Assembly (NCBI GenBank): GCA_048268005.1
Contig: JBLWWJ010000001.1
Coordinates: 682,001 to 746,000 of the forward strand
Direction of reading: 5' to 3'
Source: Ancylomarina sp048268005
GTDB taxonomy: Bacteria; Bacteroidota; Bacteroidia; Bacteroidales; Marinifilaceae
DNA: 64,000 bases
The number at the start of each line of letters is the position of its first letter. The first letter of the stretch is position 1. Under the pieces are notes generated by a model. That model did no database searches. It saw only the letters and a program-made list of their open reading frames with translations, and was not told the origin of the DNA. A program made the position numbers and the translations under genes. Shown in pieces: positions 34,334 through 43,680 of the stretch.

Positions 34334-35032
34334 TTAGCCATTCTTAATGATGAGCTCAAGGCTTTCTGGTTTGATAATAGAGATGCATTTATCTTTTAGT
34401 TGAATGATTCCATCGTTATGAAATTTAGCCAATGTATGTATGGTGCTCTCCTTTGAGCATCCAGCTAGTGAAGCAAGTCCTACACGTGTAACTGGTAAGG
34501 TAAAACTACTGCTTTTGTAAATCTGATTAAACTCCATTAAAATCATAGCTAAAGACCCTTCTACATTCTTACCGGCTATGCGACTTGTTCGGTGCATAAT
34601 ATCATTGGTAAGTGATGACATATGACGCATGAGTTTAAGCGCAAATTCTCCATTTTCCTTAATCAGGCTTAAGAAGATATCCATATTGATCATTCGTATG
34701 GTGGTGTTTTCCAATGCAACAGCAGAAAAATCAAGGCTTTTGCAAGCAAAACTACACATGATACCGACGAAAGAATCGTTACTCAATAGTTTTAAAGTAG
34801 AAAGTTTTGAATCGTTTGTGACATCAAGTTTGGCTAGACCATTTTCGATATATAGGATATGTGAGGCCACAAAACCTTGTTTAATGATGGTTTCTCCCTT
34901 AGCAAACTGAAGTTGGGTGGTGGATCTTTCCACCTGTTCTTTTTGGTTTGGTGTAAGGGAATCAAAACAGTCTTTAGCGCTAACAGATTGACGATCGGAA
35001 CAATACCCGTCAGTTTGATATTCAAAATTCAT
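34334..35032 (-). CDS. Crp/Fnr-family transcriptional regulator
   Basis: A 232-residue regulator with an N-terminal cyclic-nucleotide-binding-like barrel (QLQFAKGETIIKQGFVASHILYIENGLAKL) and a C-terminal winged helix (RVGLASLAGCSKESTIHTLAKFHNDGIIQLKD). Cysteines at residues 11 and 22, plus a pair in MCSFACKS, do not match the FNR iron-sulfur spacing, so redox sensing is unproven. The gene is divergent from the OsmC-like gene, and their shared 154-base gap contains TATATTTG (minus strand, 35087-35094) as a likely -7 box for this gene. Control of the neighbour or itself is plausible. Confidence 0.85.
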   Translation of the reverse strand: MNFEYQTDGYCSDRQSVSAKDCFDSLTPNQKEQVERSTTQLQFAKGETIIKQGFVASHILYIENGLAKLDVTNDSKLSTLKLLSNDSFVGIMCSFACKSLDFSAVALENTTIRMINMDIFLSLIKENGEFALKLMRHMSSLTNDIMHRTSRIAGKNVEGSLAMILMEFNQIYKSSSFTLPVTRVGLASLAGCSKESTIHTLAKFHNDGIIQLKDKCISIIKPESLELIIKNG

Positions 35033-35186
35033 TTCTGGAATTTAACTAATTTAAAAATAGCCTCAATAATTGGTGTCAAATTGCATCAAATATAGTGAAT
35101 CTATACTTCTGTAGATAATTTTATTGTTGATTAAGATGCCACATTTTTGTTGGGTAATTTATTTAAAACAACTAAACCAATATAAA

Positions 35187-35651
35187 ATGTCAGATTTAAA
35201 ATTTAGAGTAAAGGCGTATAGCGAGAATCCTACTAAGACGATTGTAAAAGCAAGAGGTTTTGAGATTATTATCGATGAACCAGCTGATTTAGGTGGAACT
35301 GATGAGGGAGCAAATCCTGTTGAATACATCCTAGCAGCATTTTGCGGATGTATCAATGTTATGGCTCACGTAATTGCTAAGGAGATGAACATTGAACTGC
35401 GTTCTGTTAAGATTAAAATGGCTGGAGATTTAAATCCTAATCGTCTGTTTGGAACTTCCTTTGATGACAGAGCGGGTTACAAAGGGATAGAGGTTTCAAT
35501 TGAACCTGATTGTGATGCTTCGCCTGAAGTTTTGGCTAAATGGATGGAGGCAATCGAAGACAGATGTCCGGTTTCGGATAACCTTAGAAATATTACTCCA
35601 GTGAATCTAAAGTTAAAAAAGAAGAGAATTCAGGAAGAAGCTATGGCTTAA
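35187..35651 (+). CDS. OsmC/Ohr-family peroxiredoxin-like protein
   Basis: A 154-residue OsmC-family protein. The two cysteine regions of the family are visible as AAFCGCINVMAHVIAKEM (about 50-67) and EDRCPVSDNL near the end. The family reduces organic hydroperoxides or handles sulfur transfer in the cytoplasm. The start at 35187 (MSDLKFRV) was chosen because the 21 residues before it have no family similarity. A terminator follows. The divergent Crp/Fnr gene may regulate it. Confidence 0.85.
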   Translation: MSDLKFRVKAYSENPTKTIVKARGFEIIIDEPADLGGTDEGANPVEYILAAFCGCINVMAHVIAKEMNIELRSVKIKMAGDLNPNRLFGTSFDDRAGYKGIEVSIEPDCDASPEVLAKWMEAIEDRCPVSDNLRNITPVNLKLKKKRIQEEAMA

Positions 35652-35691
35652 AGAATTTAATTATGCTTAAAGGTTAGAACTAAGAAGCATG

Positions 35692-35720
35692 GCTGTCACT
35701 CTACGGGTGGCAGCTTTTTT
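35692..35720 (+). terminator. Terminator after the OsmC-like gene
   Basis: GCTGTCACTC (35692-35701) pairs with GGGTGGCAGC (35705-35714) through two G-U pairs and is followed by six T. Confidence 0.75.
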
Positions 35721-35845
35721 ATTTCTACCTTCATACAAACCCAAGTAAATAACAAAAATACCGGCACCCCTGTGTTCATCATTCAATGGGATACCGATAT
35801 TTAGGCTCATCTAACTTCTTACTTATCTTTCTTCATTTCTGAAGA

Positions 35846-38278
35846 TTATTTCCTGCGTAGCTTTTGATAATCGATATAATAAAGCACGCGTAAGGAAATG
35901 CTGTTGTTTTGATCACTTCCCAGTGTTTTTGAGAAGTTGTCAAAATAATTCATGTCTATGCGTTGGTTGTTGGTTTGTATGCTGTTTTTCCAGACAATGG
36001 CAAGTTCACTTCCCGGTGCAAATTCCCAGGTATAGGTCATGTCCACATTAAAGGCATTGTAATTGATGTGATTGTTGTTTTCGTAATCTGTATTGGGGTT
36101 CATGCTGCCATTTTTATTTAATAGATAGCATTCCTTGTATTCCACTTCCGACCAATAATGGCGAGCCCTTAGGCTTAGCGATGCTTTTTGGTTGAAAATC
36201 CAGCGTCCTTCGAAGGTATTGATAAAGGTATTCACGTCGCGATTCACAAAATAAATTTGACTGGCATCTTCATTCTCGCCGGCATAACCCAGATTGTTTG
36301 TGTTGTTTTCGTATGTGAACTGATGATTGAAAAGCAGCTTGTCACTTACTCGCCATTGGGGGCTTAGCTCCAACCAAAAACTGGATTTATCAAAGCTGTT
36401 GCCATGCCAGATTGCTGCCTTGGTGTTTATAGCCAGGGCTTTTCGGTGATCGGTATTAAAACTCAATCGCGTCCAGTAATCGGTGGGTTCCTTATACTTC
36501 CATCCGGGTACACGGGCTTCGTAAAAATCGTATTTAGGAACGGGTGTTAGGCTCCACTCCAATGCCAGTGTAGAGTAGTTGCGGAATACCGCTTGGGTTT
36601 GCCAATAGATTTCGATACGGGCAAATTTGTTTGGATGATATAAGCTGTTATGGTTGATCTCCAATTTATTGCTCAGTTCGTTGATTTGCCAAAAGGGTTT
36701 GTATATGTTGTATTTAAGTGTTGCTGTATTGGTTATTTCATTGTTCTTTTCCAGATAACCCATGGCATTGGGATCGAATTTGTGATCGACCAGCAAATGT
36801 GCCAGGTCGAACTGGAATTTTCCCTTGACCTTGGAGAATTGCAATTGGTAACGGTAGCCATCTTCATTGCTTTGATCCTCTTTGTTTTGGCTTATTGCTG
36901 CATTTCCCGATAGGGCATATTTTCCTGCTTTATTGGTCAGTTTAAATTCAGTTGCCGTTACCATGGAGCGATAATCCGATTTTGGACTGGTTATGTGTGT
37001 GTTAGCCAGACTGACGTATGACTGGTTTCCCAGTGATTGATCCAGTACCAGCATGTTGTAGTTCGAAAACCCCTGAGTCAGAAATCGACGTGTATCGCCG
37101 CTAAGGCTGTCCTTAATTTTGGCATAGGTATTCGAATTCATGGCATTTATGAACCCGATTCCTAGCCCCTTGTTGGTGCGTCCTGAAAGTTTGCTTGCAT
37201 TTAGTATTTGGGTTTCGTTGGGATTGTCGCTAATAATCTCGTTGGTTCTTAAATCCTGATTGACTTTATCTTTATGGATAGGAGAGCCACCCAGTCGTCG
37301 TGAATAAAAAATGTTTCCTTTATTAAATATCTCTGTTCCTTCTGTAAAGAAAGAGCGTTTCTCGTCATAGAAAGTCTCGAAAGGCGTTAGGTTCAGTTGC
37401 TGATCGTCCGATTGCACCTGACCGAAATCGGGAATTAGCATCATGTCGAGGGTGAAGCTTTCGTTTATGCCGTACTTCACATCCATACCTCCTTTTAGCG
37501 ATCGGGATACTTTTGAGCTGTTGCTTTGTTTTTCAACGTAGGAACTCATGTAGGGCGTGAAGGACAGACGGGTTTGAGGTTCCACCCCTTTGATGCCATG
37601 CAGCTCGCCAGCCTGATTGAGCCAACCGAATACTTCCTTGTTTACAAAGTTCCAGGTGATGCCCTCATTCTTTCTTTTAATCAGACGGAAGAAATTCATT
37701 TCCCAGGTCTGCACGTCCTTCTTTGGGAAACGCAGTGCCGAATAGGGGATACGCATTTCTACTATCCAGCCCTGTTCGCTGATGCGAACCCGACTCTCCC
37801 AAACGGCATTCCAATTTTTGTTCATGGCATAAATGGTGTTTCGCGAATCCATTTGGATGCCCGAAGCAGAGACCATAAATTCCTCAGAAGCACGCCCATC
37901 GTTCCAGGTATTTATTTCGATGGAGAAAAGGTCGGCATTGAGTTGATCGCCGGCATCGCGCAAGCCGTACTCGGTTAGGATGCTGTCTGGAGCGGCATCG
38001 TAGAGAATCGCCGCCACATATAAGGCTTTATCGTCGTATGTTAGTTTTACATGGCTGCGTTCGGTAGGTTGAGCCCCATTCAGGGGACTCTGCTGTATGA
38101 AGTCTTCAGTAAAAGCAGCATTCTGCCAGGCAGGATCGTTTAGAAAGGCATCGATTTTGGGCGCTTTCTCACAACGGCTAGCATTGAATTTCTTGCGTAG
38201 TGGATGTGTTTGTGCCTGCGAACCGAATCCGGTACAGATTATAATAAGAAGGAAAAGGGGGTAAAATCTTGATTGCAT
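35846..38278 (-). CDS. DUF5916 outer-membrane protein with carbohydrate-binding (CBM9-like) N-terminal domain
   Basis: An 810-residue secreted protein. A signal peptide (MQSRFYPLFLLIIICTGFGSQAQ) is followed by a CBM9-like domain (about 40-210) with KIDAFLNDPAWQNAAF and ASEEFMVSASGIQMDSRN. A long DUF5916 region, probably a beta-barrel, includes DMMLIPDFGQVQSDDQQLNLTPFETFYDEKRSFFTEG, the signature of the family. The start was moved from 38419 to 38278 so that the signal peptide is N-terminal. Function is unknown; it is divergent from a LytS/LytTR pair that may control it. By eye its codons look more GC-rich than those of its neighbours (not measured). Confidence 0.85.
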   Translation of the reverse strand: MQSRFYPLFLLIIICTGFGSQAQTHPLRKKFNASRCEKAPKIDAFLNDPAWQNAAFTEDFIQQSPLNGAQPTERSHVKLTYDDKALYVAAILYDAAPDSILTEYGLRDAGDQLNADLFSIEINTWNDGRASEEFMVSASGIQMDSRNTIYAMNKNWNAVWESRVRISEQGWIVEMRIPYSALRFPKKDVQTWEMNFFRLIKRKNEGITWNFVNKEVFGWLNQAGELHGIKGVEPQTRLSFTPYMSSYVEKQSNSSKVSRSLKGGMDVKYGINESFTLDMMLIPDFGQVQSDDQQLNLTPFETFYDEKRSFFTEGTEIFNKGNIFYSRRLGGSPIHKDKVNQDLRTNEIISDNPNETQILNASKLSGRTNKGLGIGFINAMNSNTYAKIKDSLSGDTRRFLTQGFSNYNMLVLDQSLGNQSYVSLANTHITSPKSDYRSMVTATEFKLTNKAGKYALSGNAAISQNKEDQSNEDGYRYQLQFSKVKGKFQFDLAHLLVDHKFDPNAMGYLEKNNEITNTATLKYNIYKPFWQINELSNKLEINHNSLYHPNKFARIEIYWQTQAVFRNYSTLALEWSLTPVPKYDFYEARVPGWKYKEPTDYWTRLSFNTDHRKALAINTKAAIWHGNSFDKSSFWLELSPQWRVSDKLLFNHQFTYENNTNNLGYAGENEDASQIYFVNRDVNTFINTFEGRWIFNQKASLSLRARHYWSEVEYKECYLLNKNGSMNPNTDYENNNHINYNAFNVDMTYTWEFAPGSELAIVWKNSIQTNNQRIDMNYFDNFSKTLGSDQNNSISLRVLYYIDYQKLRRK

Positions 38279-38592
38279 TCGTTTTGTTTGAGTTTGTTGT
38301 TGATATGGAAAAGCGTATAATTCTTTTCGAGCTTGAATGTCCCTAATTGAATTCGTTTGGACAAGTAAGTTTAACCACTGGGCATTTATCCTCTGTTTAT
38401 GGTAGCTGTGGTATGTCATGTGGCGTATGCGATGTGAAACCTGTTGTTTGTGGAGGAAAACTTGCTGTCGATTGAAATTAGCCCTTTACCAAAGTTTCAT
38501 TGGTGAAATATGTCTATTTTTAGATCCATTTTGGGCTACATGTCAAGCAAGTAGAACGCCTTAAAAAAAACTGATACGAAAACCGCATTTGA
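38279..38592. other. Divergent intergenic region between DUF5916 and LytS genes
   Basis: This 314-base stretch should carry the promoters of both divergent genes. I found no clean pair of -33/-7 boxes and no strong palindrome. Confidence 0.35.
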
Positions 38593-39660
38593 ATGAACGA
38601 TCGATTTCTTGAGAATACCAACCTGATTGCCTATTTTGGAAAGAACAAAGTGCTCCTGCATGTTTTGTATTGGGTTTTGTGGGTTTGTTTCTTTGGATTT
38701 ATATGGGGAACCTACGATAATTATTATCTCAAAACCTATAGTGTCGAGCTGATTCAACTTCCGGTGAAAATGATACTGGTGTATCTGAACCTTTACTACT
38801 TGATGCCGCGTTTCCTTTTTCAGAAGCGTTATGTTGATTTCTTATTTTTATCCCTGGTATTTCTTTTGGTCGGAGGATTAATTCAGCGCTTATTCATCTT
38901 TTATTGGATAGATCCCTTGTTTTGGCCTGAACGCTTGCATGAGGGTTATTTTAACCTTTCGGGCATATTGGGTGCCATTATGGGGATTACGACTCCCATG
39001 ATTATTCCCTCTTCGGGCAAGCTGTTAAAATATTGGTATCAGAACCAGCAAGAAAAGCAGATGCTTGAAAAGGAGAAGTTGCAGGCTGAGTTGAAACTCC
39101 TGAAATCCCAAATCAATCCGCATTTCCTCTTTAATACACTTAATAGTTTGTATGCCTTAAGTTTGAAACGTTCGGAGAAAACGCCCGAGGTGGTGATGAA
39201 GCTTTCCGAATTGATGCACTTTATGCTTTACGATGCGAATCAGTCCAAGGTGGCTTTGTCAAAGGAGATTGATTTCATTCGCAATTATATCGATTTGGAG
39301 AAGGTGAGGTACGAAGGTCGCTTCGATTTGAGTTTTACGACTTCGGGTGAAATCCGCAGCAGCTATATAGCCCCTCTAATTCTATTGCCTTTTGTAGAAA
39401 ACTGCTTTAAGCATGGTGTCAATCGTGAGATTAGCGGTGCGTGGATTACTTTTGATCTCAGGGTAGAGAATGGGAAATTGACTTTTAAATTGGAGAACAG
39501 CATTTCCCTGGAAAGTGATAAGAAAGTTGAGGGGCTTCCCGAGGGGATTGGACTTACCAATCTAAGAAAGCGATTGGAAATTCTATATCCAGGAGCCCAT
39601 GAATTGAAAACTGTGAAGGATGAATCGTCATGGTGGGTGGTTTTAAATTTATCTTTGTAG
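38593..39660 (+). CDS. Sensor histidine kinase, LytS type, membrane-bound
   Basis: A 355-residue kinase. Its N-terminal 150 residues hold about four membrane helices (for example VLYWVLWVCFFGFIWG and FLFLSLVFLLVGGLIQRLFIFYW). After a short coiled-coil linker (QQEKQMLEKEKLQAELKLLK) comes the His_kinase domain with His177 in SQINPHFLFNTLNSLYAL, then an ATPase domain (VENCFKHGVN, GIGLTNLRKRL). It is paired with the LytTR regulator gene 83 bases downstream and divergent from the DUF5916 gene. Confidence 0.9.
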   Translation: MNDRFLENTNLIAYFGKNKVLLHVLYWVLWVCFFGFIWGTYDNYYLKTYSVELIQLPVKMILVYLNLYYLMPRFLFQKRYVDFLFLSLVFLLVGGLIQRLFIFYWIDPLFWPERLHEGYFNLSGILGAIMGITTPMIIPSSGKLLKYWYQNQQEKQMLEKEKLQAELKLLKSQINPHFLFNTLNSLYALSLKRSEKTPEVVMKLSELMHFMLYDANQSKVALSKEIDFIRNYIDLEKVRYEGRFDLSFTTSGEIRSSYIAPLILLPFVENCFKHGVNREISGAWITFDLRVENGKLTFKLENSISLESDKKVEGLPEGIGLTNLRKRLEILYPGAHELKTVKDESSWWVVLNLSL

Positions 39661-39743
39661 AACAGATAAAGTCTAAAGGACAAAAGGTCCTAAAGTCGAA
39701 AGGTTAAAAGGTAAATTAAATGATGAAAACTAAATAAGGGGTA

Positions 39744-40475
39744 ATGAAATTAAGATGTCTGATAATTGATGATGAGCAATTGGCTCTGGATATTTTGGAG
39801 GATTATATCAGTCGCTTGGATCGTTTGGAATTGCTTGGTCGTTGCAAGAGTGCTATTGAGGCCTTTAATGTCCTTCAGCAAGAACAGGTCGACCTGATTT
39901 TTGTTGACATTCAGATGCCCCGTTTGACGGGTATCGATTTGGTGAAGAACTTGCCCCATCCACCCAAGGTTATTTTTACAACGGCTTATCGTGAATACGC
40001 TCTGGACAGTTACGAATTGAATGCATTGGATTACCTCTTGAAACCCATTTCCTTTGATCGTTTTCTGAGAGCCGTAAACAAGGCTTTTCCACAAGTTACA
40101 GCTCATCCCAATCTTGAACCTGTTGAGCAAGCTGTTCCTTCGGATCAGGATGCCTTTGTTTACCTGAAGTCGGACAAGAAAATGGTGAAGGTTTTCCTCA
40201 AGGATATTCTCTATATCGAAAGTTTGGCTTCCTATGTTCAAGTGCATACAATTGACCGGAAGATTACCTGTTATAAGAAAATCAGTGAATTTGAAGAGAA
40301 GTTACCTCAGGATCAATTTCTTCGGGTTCACCGTTCTTTTTTGGTGGCGATTCGCCATATTGCTGCCTATACATCAGCGCATATAGAGATTGAAAATCAG
40401 GAGATTCCCATCGGACGAAATTATAAAAACGAGGTGCTAAAAGCACTTAAAAATATTGGCTCACTTGAGATTTAA
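39744..40475 (+). CDS. LytTR-family response regulator
   Basis: A 243-residue regulator: receiver domain with phosphoacceptor Asp55 (LIFVDIQMPRLTG) and the C-terminal TTAYREYALDSYELNALDYLLKPI, then a LytTR DNA-binding domain (about 135-240) with LKDILYIESLASYVQVHT and QFLRVHRSFLVAIRHI. It is the partner of the kinase just upstream. The gap between them is the AAAGG-rich stretch typical of Bacteroidetes spacers (GTCTAAAGGACAAAAGG). Confidence 0.9.
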   Translation: MKLRCLIIDDEQLALDILEDYISRLDRLELLGRCKSAIEAFNVLQQEQVDLIFVDIQMPRLTGIDLVKNLPHPPKVIFTTAYREYALDSYELNALDYLLKPISFDRFLRAVNKAFPQVTAHPNLEPVEQAVPSDQDAFVYLKSDKKMVKVFLKDILYIESLASYVQVHTIDRKITCYKKISEFEEKLPQDQFLRVHRSFLVAIRHIAAYTSAHIEIENQEIPIGRNYKNEVLKALKNIGSLEI

Positions 40476-40622
40476 ATCTGTTACCCTTTTTCAGCATGTC
40501 TAAAGACAAATCTTAGCAATAAATAGATTAGTTTTGTATCAAAATTGAATCACAAAGCGATTATACCTTCGTTTAATAGGCTTTAGCCTGATTTCGCAAA
40601 GCGCAAAAACACCTTAAGTAAA

Positions 40623-41723
40623 ATGTTGAAGAACCCATCAGGATTGGAATTGACCGTATCGAACAAGACCATTCAAATTGACCGCCCAGAACCGATAATG
40701 GATGTTGATGTTTTGGCCTACAAACGTCGAATGGATCCCTTGGATGCTGTAGATGCCCTGATTGAGGGAGAATATGTTTTAATCGTCGATTATTTTAGCA
40801 GTGGACTGACGGTCTTAAATGCATTGAAAGACTACCTTAAAAAAGAATATACCGATCAATCTTTTAAGGGACAGCGTGATTACCGAGCCAAGTTTCGTGA
40901 ACTCTCACATCGTCTGTTGTTGTTGGTTAGCAATAACAAGTTAACCGTTAGAAAATCACCAGAAATAGGCTGGCTTAAAAGCCTGTATCCTGAGATGCCA
41001 GAGTTTTTATTGCCCTTTCCACAAGTTCAAGGCTTGAACAGTTCTTGGCAATGGCATGAAAAAGGAATTTTTATTCCCGTTTTAGGTCGAAAGATTCGCC
41101 CTTTTTTCGGGACTTACTTTCCAACACGATTCGAACACCTCATCCTTTTTGATAATTGGTTAAAGCGTTATGAAGGTGAAAAGAAATCTGCCATCGATAT
41201 TGGAATTGGAAGTGGTGTTCTTAGTCTGCAAATGCTAAAACATGGTTTTGGGAAATTATTTGGAACTGATTCGAATCCTAATGCTATTGTAGGTATTCAC
41301 GAAGAACTTAAAAGATTTAGACTAGATTCAAAGGTTGAGTTGTTGCACGGCGATTTGTTTGCTGATTGTTCTGAAAAAACTGAACTGATTGTTTTTAATC
41401 CACCCTGGTTGCCTGCTTCACACAATTTGGAAGGCATTGATATGGCCATTTATTACGATGAGGATTTATTCCCTCGTTTCTTTGCTGAAGCCATTAATTA
41501 TTTGAAGCCTGGGGGTAGAGTGGCTTTATTGTTCTCCAATATGATTGAAATCACTCATAAGGATGCGGATCATCCAATTAAAAAGGAGTTGGCAGAAGGT
41601 GGGCGATATGAGCTGGATGTGCAACTTACAAAGAATGTAAAAGCCGCCTCAGATAAAACAAAAAGGAATCAGAATTGGAGAGGTGAAGAGAAGGTTGAAT
41701 TGTGGATTTTAAAGAAGAAATAG
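40623..41723 (+). CDS. Class I SAM-dependent methyltransferase with NPPW motif
   Basis: A 366-residue protein. The C-terminal half is a Rossmann methyltransferase: AIDIGIGSGVLSLQML (about 191-206) binds S-adenosylmethionine, and LIVFNPPWLPASHN carries the NPPW motif typical of enzymes that methylate a planar nitrogen (adenine, guanine or glutamine). The N-terminal 160 residues are not recognised and may recognise the substrate, as in RsmC/RlmG-type rRNA enzymes. The substrate is unknown. It sits alone, with a possible -7 box TAGTTTTG at 40529-40536. Confidence 0.75.
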   Translation: MLKNPSGLELTVSNKTIQIDRPEPIMDVDVLAYKRRMDPLDAVDALIEGEYVLIVDYFSSGLTVLNALKDYLKKEYTDQSFKGQRDYRAKFRELSHRLLLLVSNNKLTVRKSPEIGWLKSLYPEMPEFLLPFPQVQGLNSSWQWHEKGIFIPVLGRKIRPFFGTYFPTRFEHLILFDNWLKRYEGEKKSAIDIGIGSGVLSLQMLKHGFGKLFGTDSNPNAIVGIHEELKRFRLDSKVELLHGDLFADCSEKTELIVFNPPWLPASHNLEGIDMAIYYDEDLFPRFFAEAINYLKPGGRVALLFSNMIEITHKDADHPIKKELAEGGRYELDVQLTKNVKAASDKTKRNQNWRGEEKVELWILKKK

Positions 41724-41813
41724 TCAAGGGGTATATATATTACTGCAAGTCAAAATTAAAAAAAATCAGTATGAGCTGCCATATGTTACTAGCAGCATAA
41801 ACAAACAACTATA

Positions 41814-42674
41814 ATGCAAATACATAAACTTAGTTCTCAAGATATATTACCTCTAACCTGTTCTCGAACTGGTAATTGCTGCTTTGGTAAAATTATATAT
41901 TTAAATCCATGGGAGTTGTTTCATCTTGCCAGAGAGAAAAAGAATACACCAAAAGAATTTCGTGATCTTTATACCCACTTTGGAGGAATTCAATTGAAGT
42001 TTGATGGAGAAAAAGGCTATAAGGAACAAGAAGCTTGCTCACAGTATGTCGATAATTTTGGATGTTCTGTACATTTAGGGCGTCCATTAGCTTGTCGTTT
42101 ATATCCTCTTGGTCGACAAATACAAAGTGAGGAAGTTCACTATATGTACCAGGGAGAAGAGTTTCCTTGTTTGGAACCCTGTCCTGAGGTTGTAGAATTA
42201 CCTCAAATGAGTGTTGGTGAATATTTGGAAGGTCAAAAGACAGATAGCTTTGAAAGGGCACAAGATGCTTATCTTGAATTGATGCAGAATTTGGCTGATA
42301 TGGCATTTGAGTTACTTCTTGATACTGGCTTGGCTGAATCTGGAGATAAGAAAACACTTGCACTATGGAGAAAAATGGGCAGTGAGCTTCCTGAAGAATT
42401 GGCTGATAGGATTGGAGATAATTGGCTTGAAATGTTGATGATTCCGGAGATTTCTAATGAAGATCCTATTGGATTTGTGACAGAGCATAACAATATGCTT
42501 CAAATGAAAGCACAAGAACAATTTGGTGCTATACAAACCCTGGAAGAATTGCATGAAGCTTCTGTTTTGATCATGGGAATTGCTTTGCATCTTGCTCGTG
42601 GTTTAGGAGCAAATCCCAAAGAACTCTCAGAGCTATGGATCGATATTGCAAAGAACAACGGAGCCCAAGAATAA
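41814..42674 (+). CDS. YkgJ-family cysteine-cluster protein
   Basis: A 286-residue protein whose first 130 residues contain the conserved cysteines of the YkgJ/UPF0153 family: CSRTGNCCFG, then ACSQYVDNFGCSVHLGRPLACRLYPLGRQ. These are thought to bind zinc or an iron-sulfur cluster. The remaining 150 residues are helical and not recognised. The function is unknown; some relatives act on protein or flagellin lysine methylation. It begins 90 bases after the methyltransferase on the same strand. Confidence 0.78.
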   Translation: MQIHKLSSQDILPLTCSRTGNCCFGKIIYLNPWELFHLAREKKNTPKEFRDLYTHFGGIQLKFDGEKGYKEQEACSQYVDNFGCSVHLGRPLACRLYPLGRQIQSEEVHYMYQGEEFPCLEPCPEVVELPQMSVGEYLEGQKTDSFERAQDAYLELMQNLADMAFELLLDTGLAESGDKKTLALWRKMGSELPEELADRIGDNWLEMLMIPEISNEDPIGFVTEHNNMLQMKAQEQFGAIQTLEELHEASVLIMGIALHLARGLGANPKELSELWIDIAKNNGAQE

Positions 42675-42726
42675 TATTACTTATTGTGTGGAGTAGGTGA
42701 TTAGAACGAAATAAAGTAAGCGCCGT

Positions 42727-42776
42727 TTTAACAGATGAGTACAGATTAAATTTGTGTTCATCTGTTAAATCTGTGG
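42727..42776. repeat. Intergenic inverted repeat of a widespread 'TCTGTTAAATCTGTGG' type
   Basis: TTTAACAGATGA (42727-42738) and TCATCTGTTAAA (42758-42769) are exact inverted copies around 19 bases, followed by TCTGTGG. It lies between two converging genes and may act as a terminator. I recall similar wording from intergenic DNA of many Bacteroidetes; this could not be checked. Confidence 0.55.
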
Positions 42777-42780
42777 TTAA

Positions 42781-43509
42781 TTAGCCTCGTGCTTTCCGTG
42801 TACGTTTTCTCAGCTTAAATAATCGATCCTCATAATAATGTTTAAGCTCTTCAGCAAAAAGCATAGGATTCTGATATGTTTTAAGAACGATATAAGTTGG
42901 TCTGTTTTTAGCCTGAATCAATTGCTGTTCTAAATTTTCTTTTTCCCGGATGAGATAGATATCATTAGATACAGGAGTTGATGGGTTTGAACCTATGCCC
43001 GCTACATCTATGGCATTCCCTGAAAAAATGTGAGCATGAAACAACTGAAGTTCGTTAAGGCTACCGGAATTGTAGATTTCAATCAACTTGCTGGTGACCT
43101 CCGTTGCCAGATCAACTTTGTCTTCATTCATCGAGAATTTGTCGGGATGCACATGTAGCATGGCCTCACGATAAAGGCGTTTCTTTTCCTTCTGCTCTTC
43201 TTTTGATGTTGGACTAGGTACGCTTGACTTGGAAATTCTTTTAACCCCTACCGGTTCTTTATAATTCTTACCTCGTTTTTTCTGTTCCAGGCGTTTTTGC
43301 TTTTTAGCCTTTTGCATTCTTCTATAAAGATCGCTGAGCTCCTGTTCCTCAATAATCAAATCGATGAGGATGGCACGAAGCTTGGCTTCGAAAGCATGGG
43401 TTTCCTGTTCAACAATTTCCAGTTCCTCTTTCAAAGCTTCTATTTGAGCTTTAAGTGAGAGCTGTTCCTGCAAGGAATTTTTTGTGTTGGGAAGATTCTG
43501 TTTAGACAT
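42781..43509 (-). CDS. J-domain protein with N-terminal coiled coil
   Basis: A 242-residue protein. Residues 10-70 form a strongly charged coiled coil (LKAQIEALKEELEIVEQETHAF), followed by a basic linker. A J-domain-like core follows near 100-155, with the HPDKF motif in REAMLHVHPDKFSMNEDKVDLATEVTSKLIEIYNSG. The HPD motif is the part that stimulates Hsp70 ATPase. The last 60 residues end in a basic tail (KLRKRTRKARG). I do not recognise a named family. It might be a specialised DnaK partner; the client is unknown. Confidence 0.7.
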   Translation of the reverse strand: MSKQNLPNTKNSLQEQLSLKAQIEALKEELEIVEQETHAFEAKLRAILIDLIIEEQELSDLYRRMQKAKKQKRLEQKKRGKNYKEPVGVKRISKSSVPSPTSKEEQKEKKRLYREAMLHVHPDKFSMNEDKVDLATEVTSKLIEIYNSGSLNELQLFHAHIFSGNAIDVAGIGSNPSTPVSNDIYLIREKENLEQQLIQAKNRPTYIVLKTYQNPMLFAEELKHYYEDRLFKLRKRTRKARG

Positions 43510-43680
43510 ATATCAAGTTGTGAAGCCGCAAAGTTGCAGAATATTAATCGAGAAATAAATAGGAGCAGGGAAGAATTGAAGAATCTTTTTTTTTTGTTTA
43601 TAAATTGTTTAAATAACATAAAGAGATTTCATAAGTTTGAAAGAGATTAGTATATCGTTATGACGAATAAGTAGGGGTTT

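Noticed and set aside
35070..35095. A Crp/Fnr operator between the regulator and the OsmC-like gene
   Set aside because: TTGGTGTCAAATTGCATCAA has FNR-like half-words, but the spacing does not match TTGAT-N4-ATCAA, so I do not call it.
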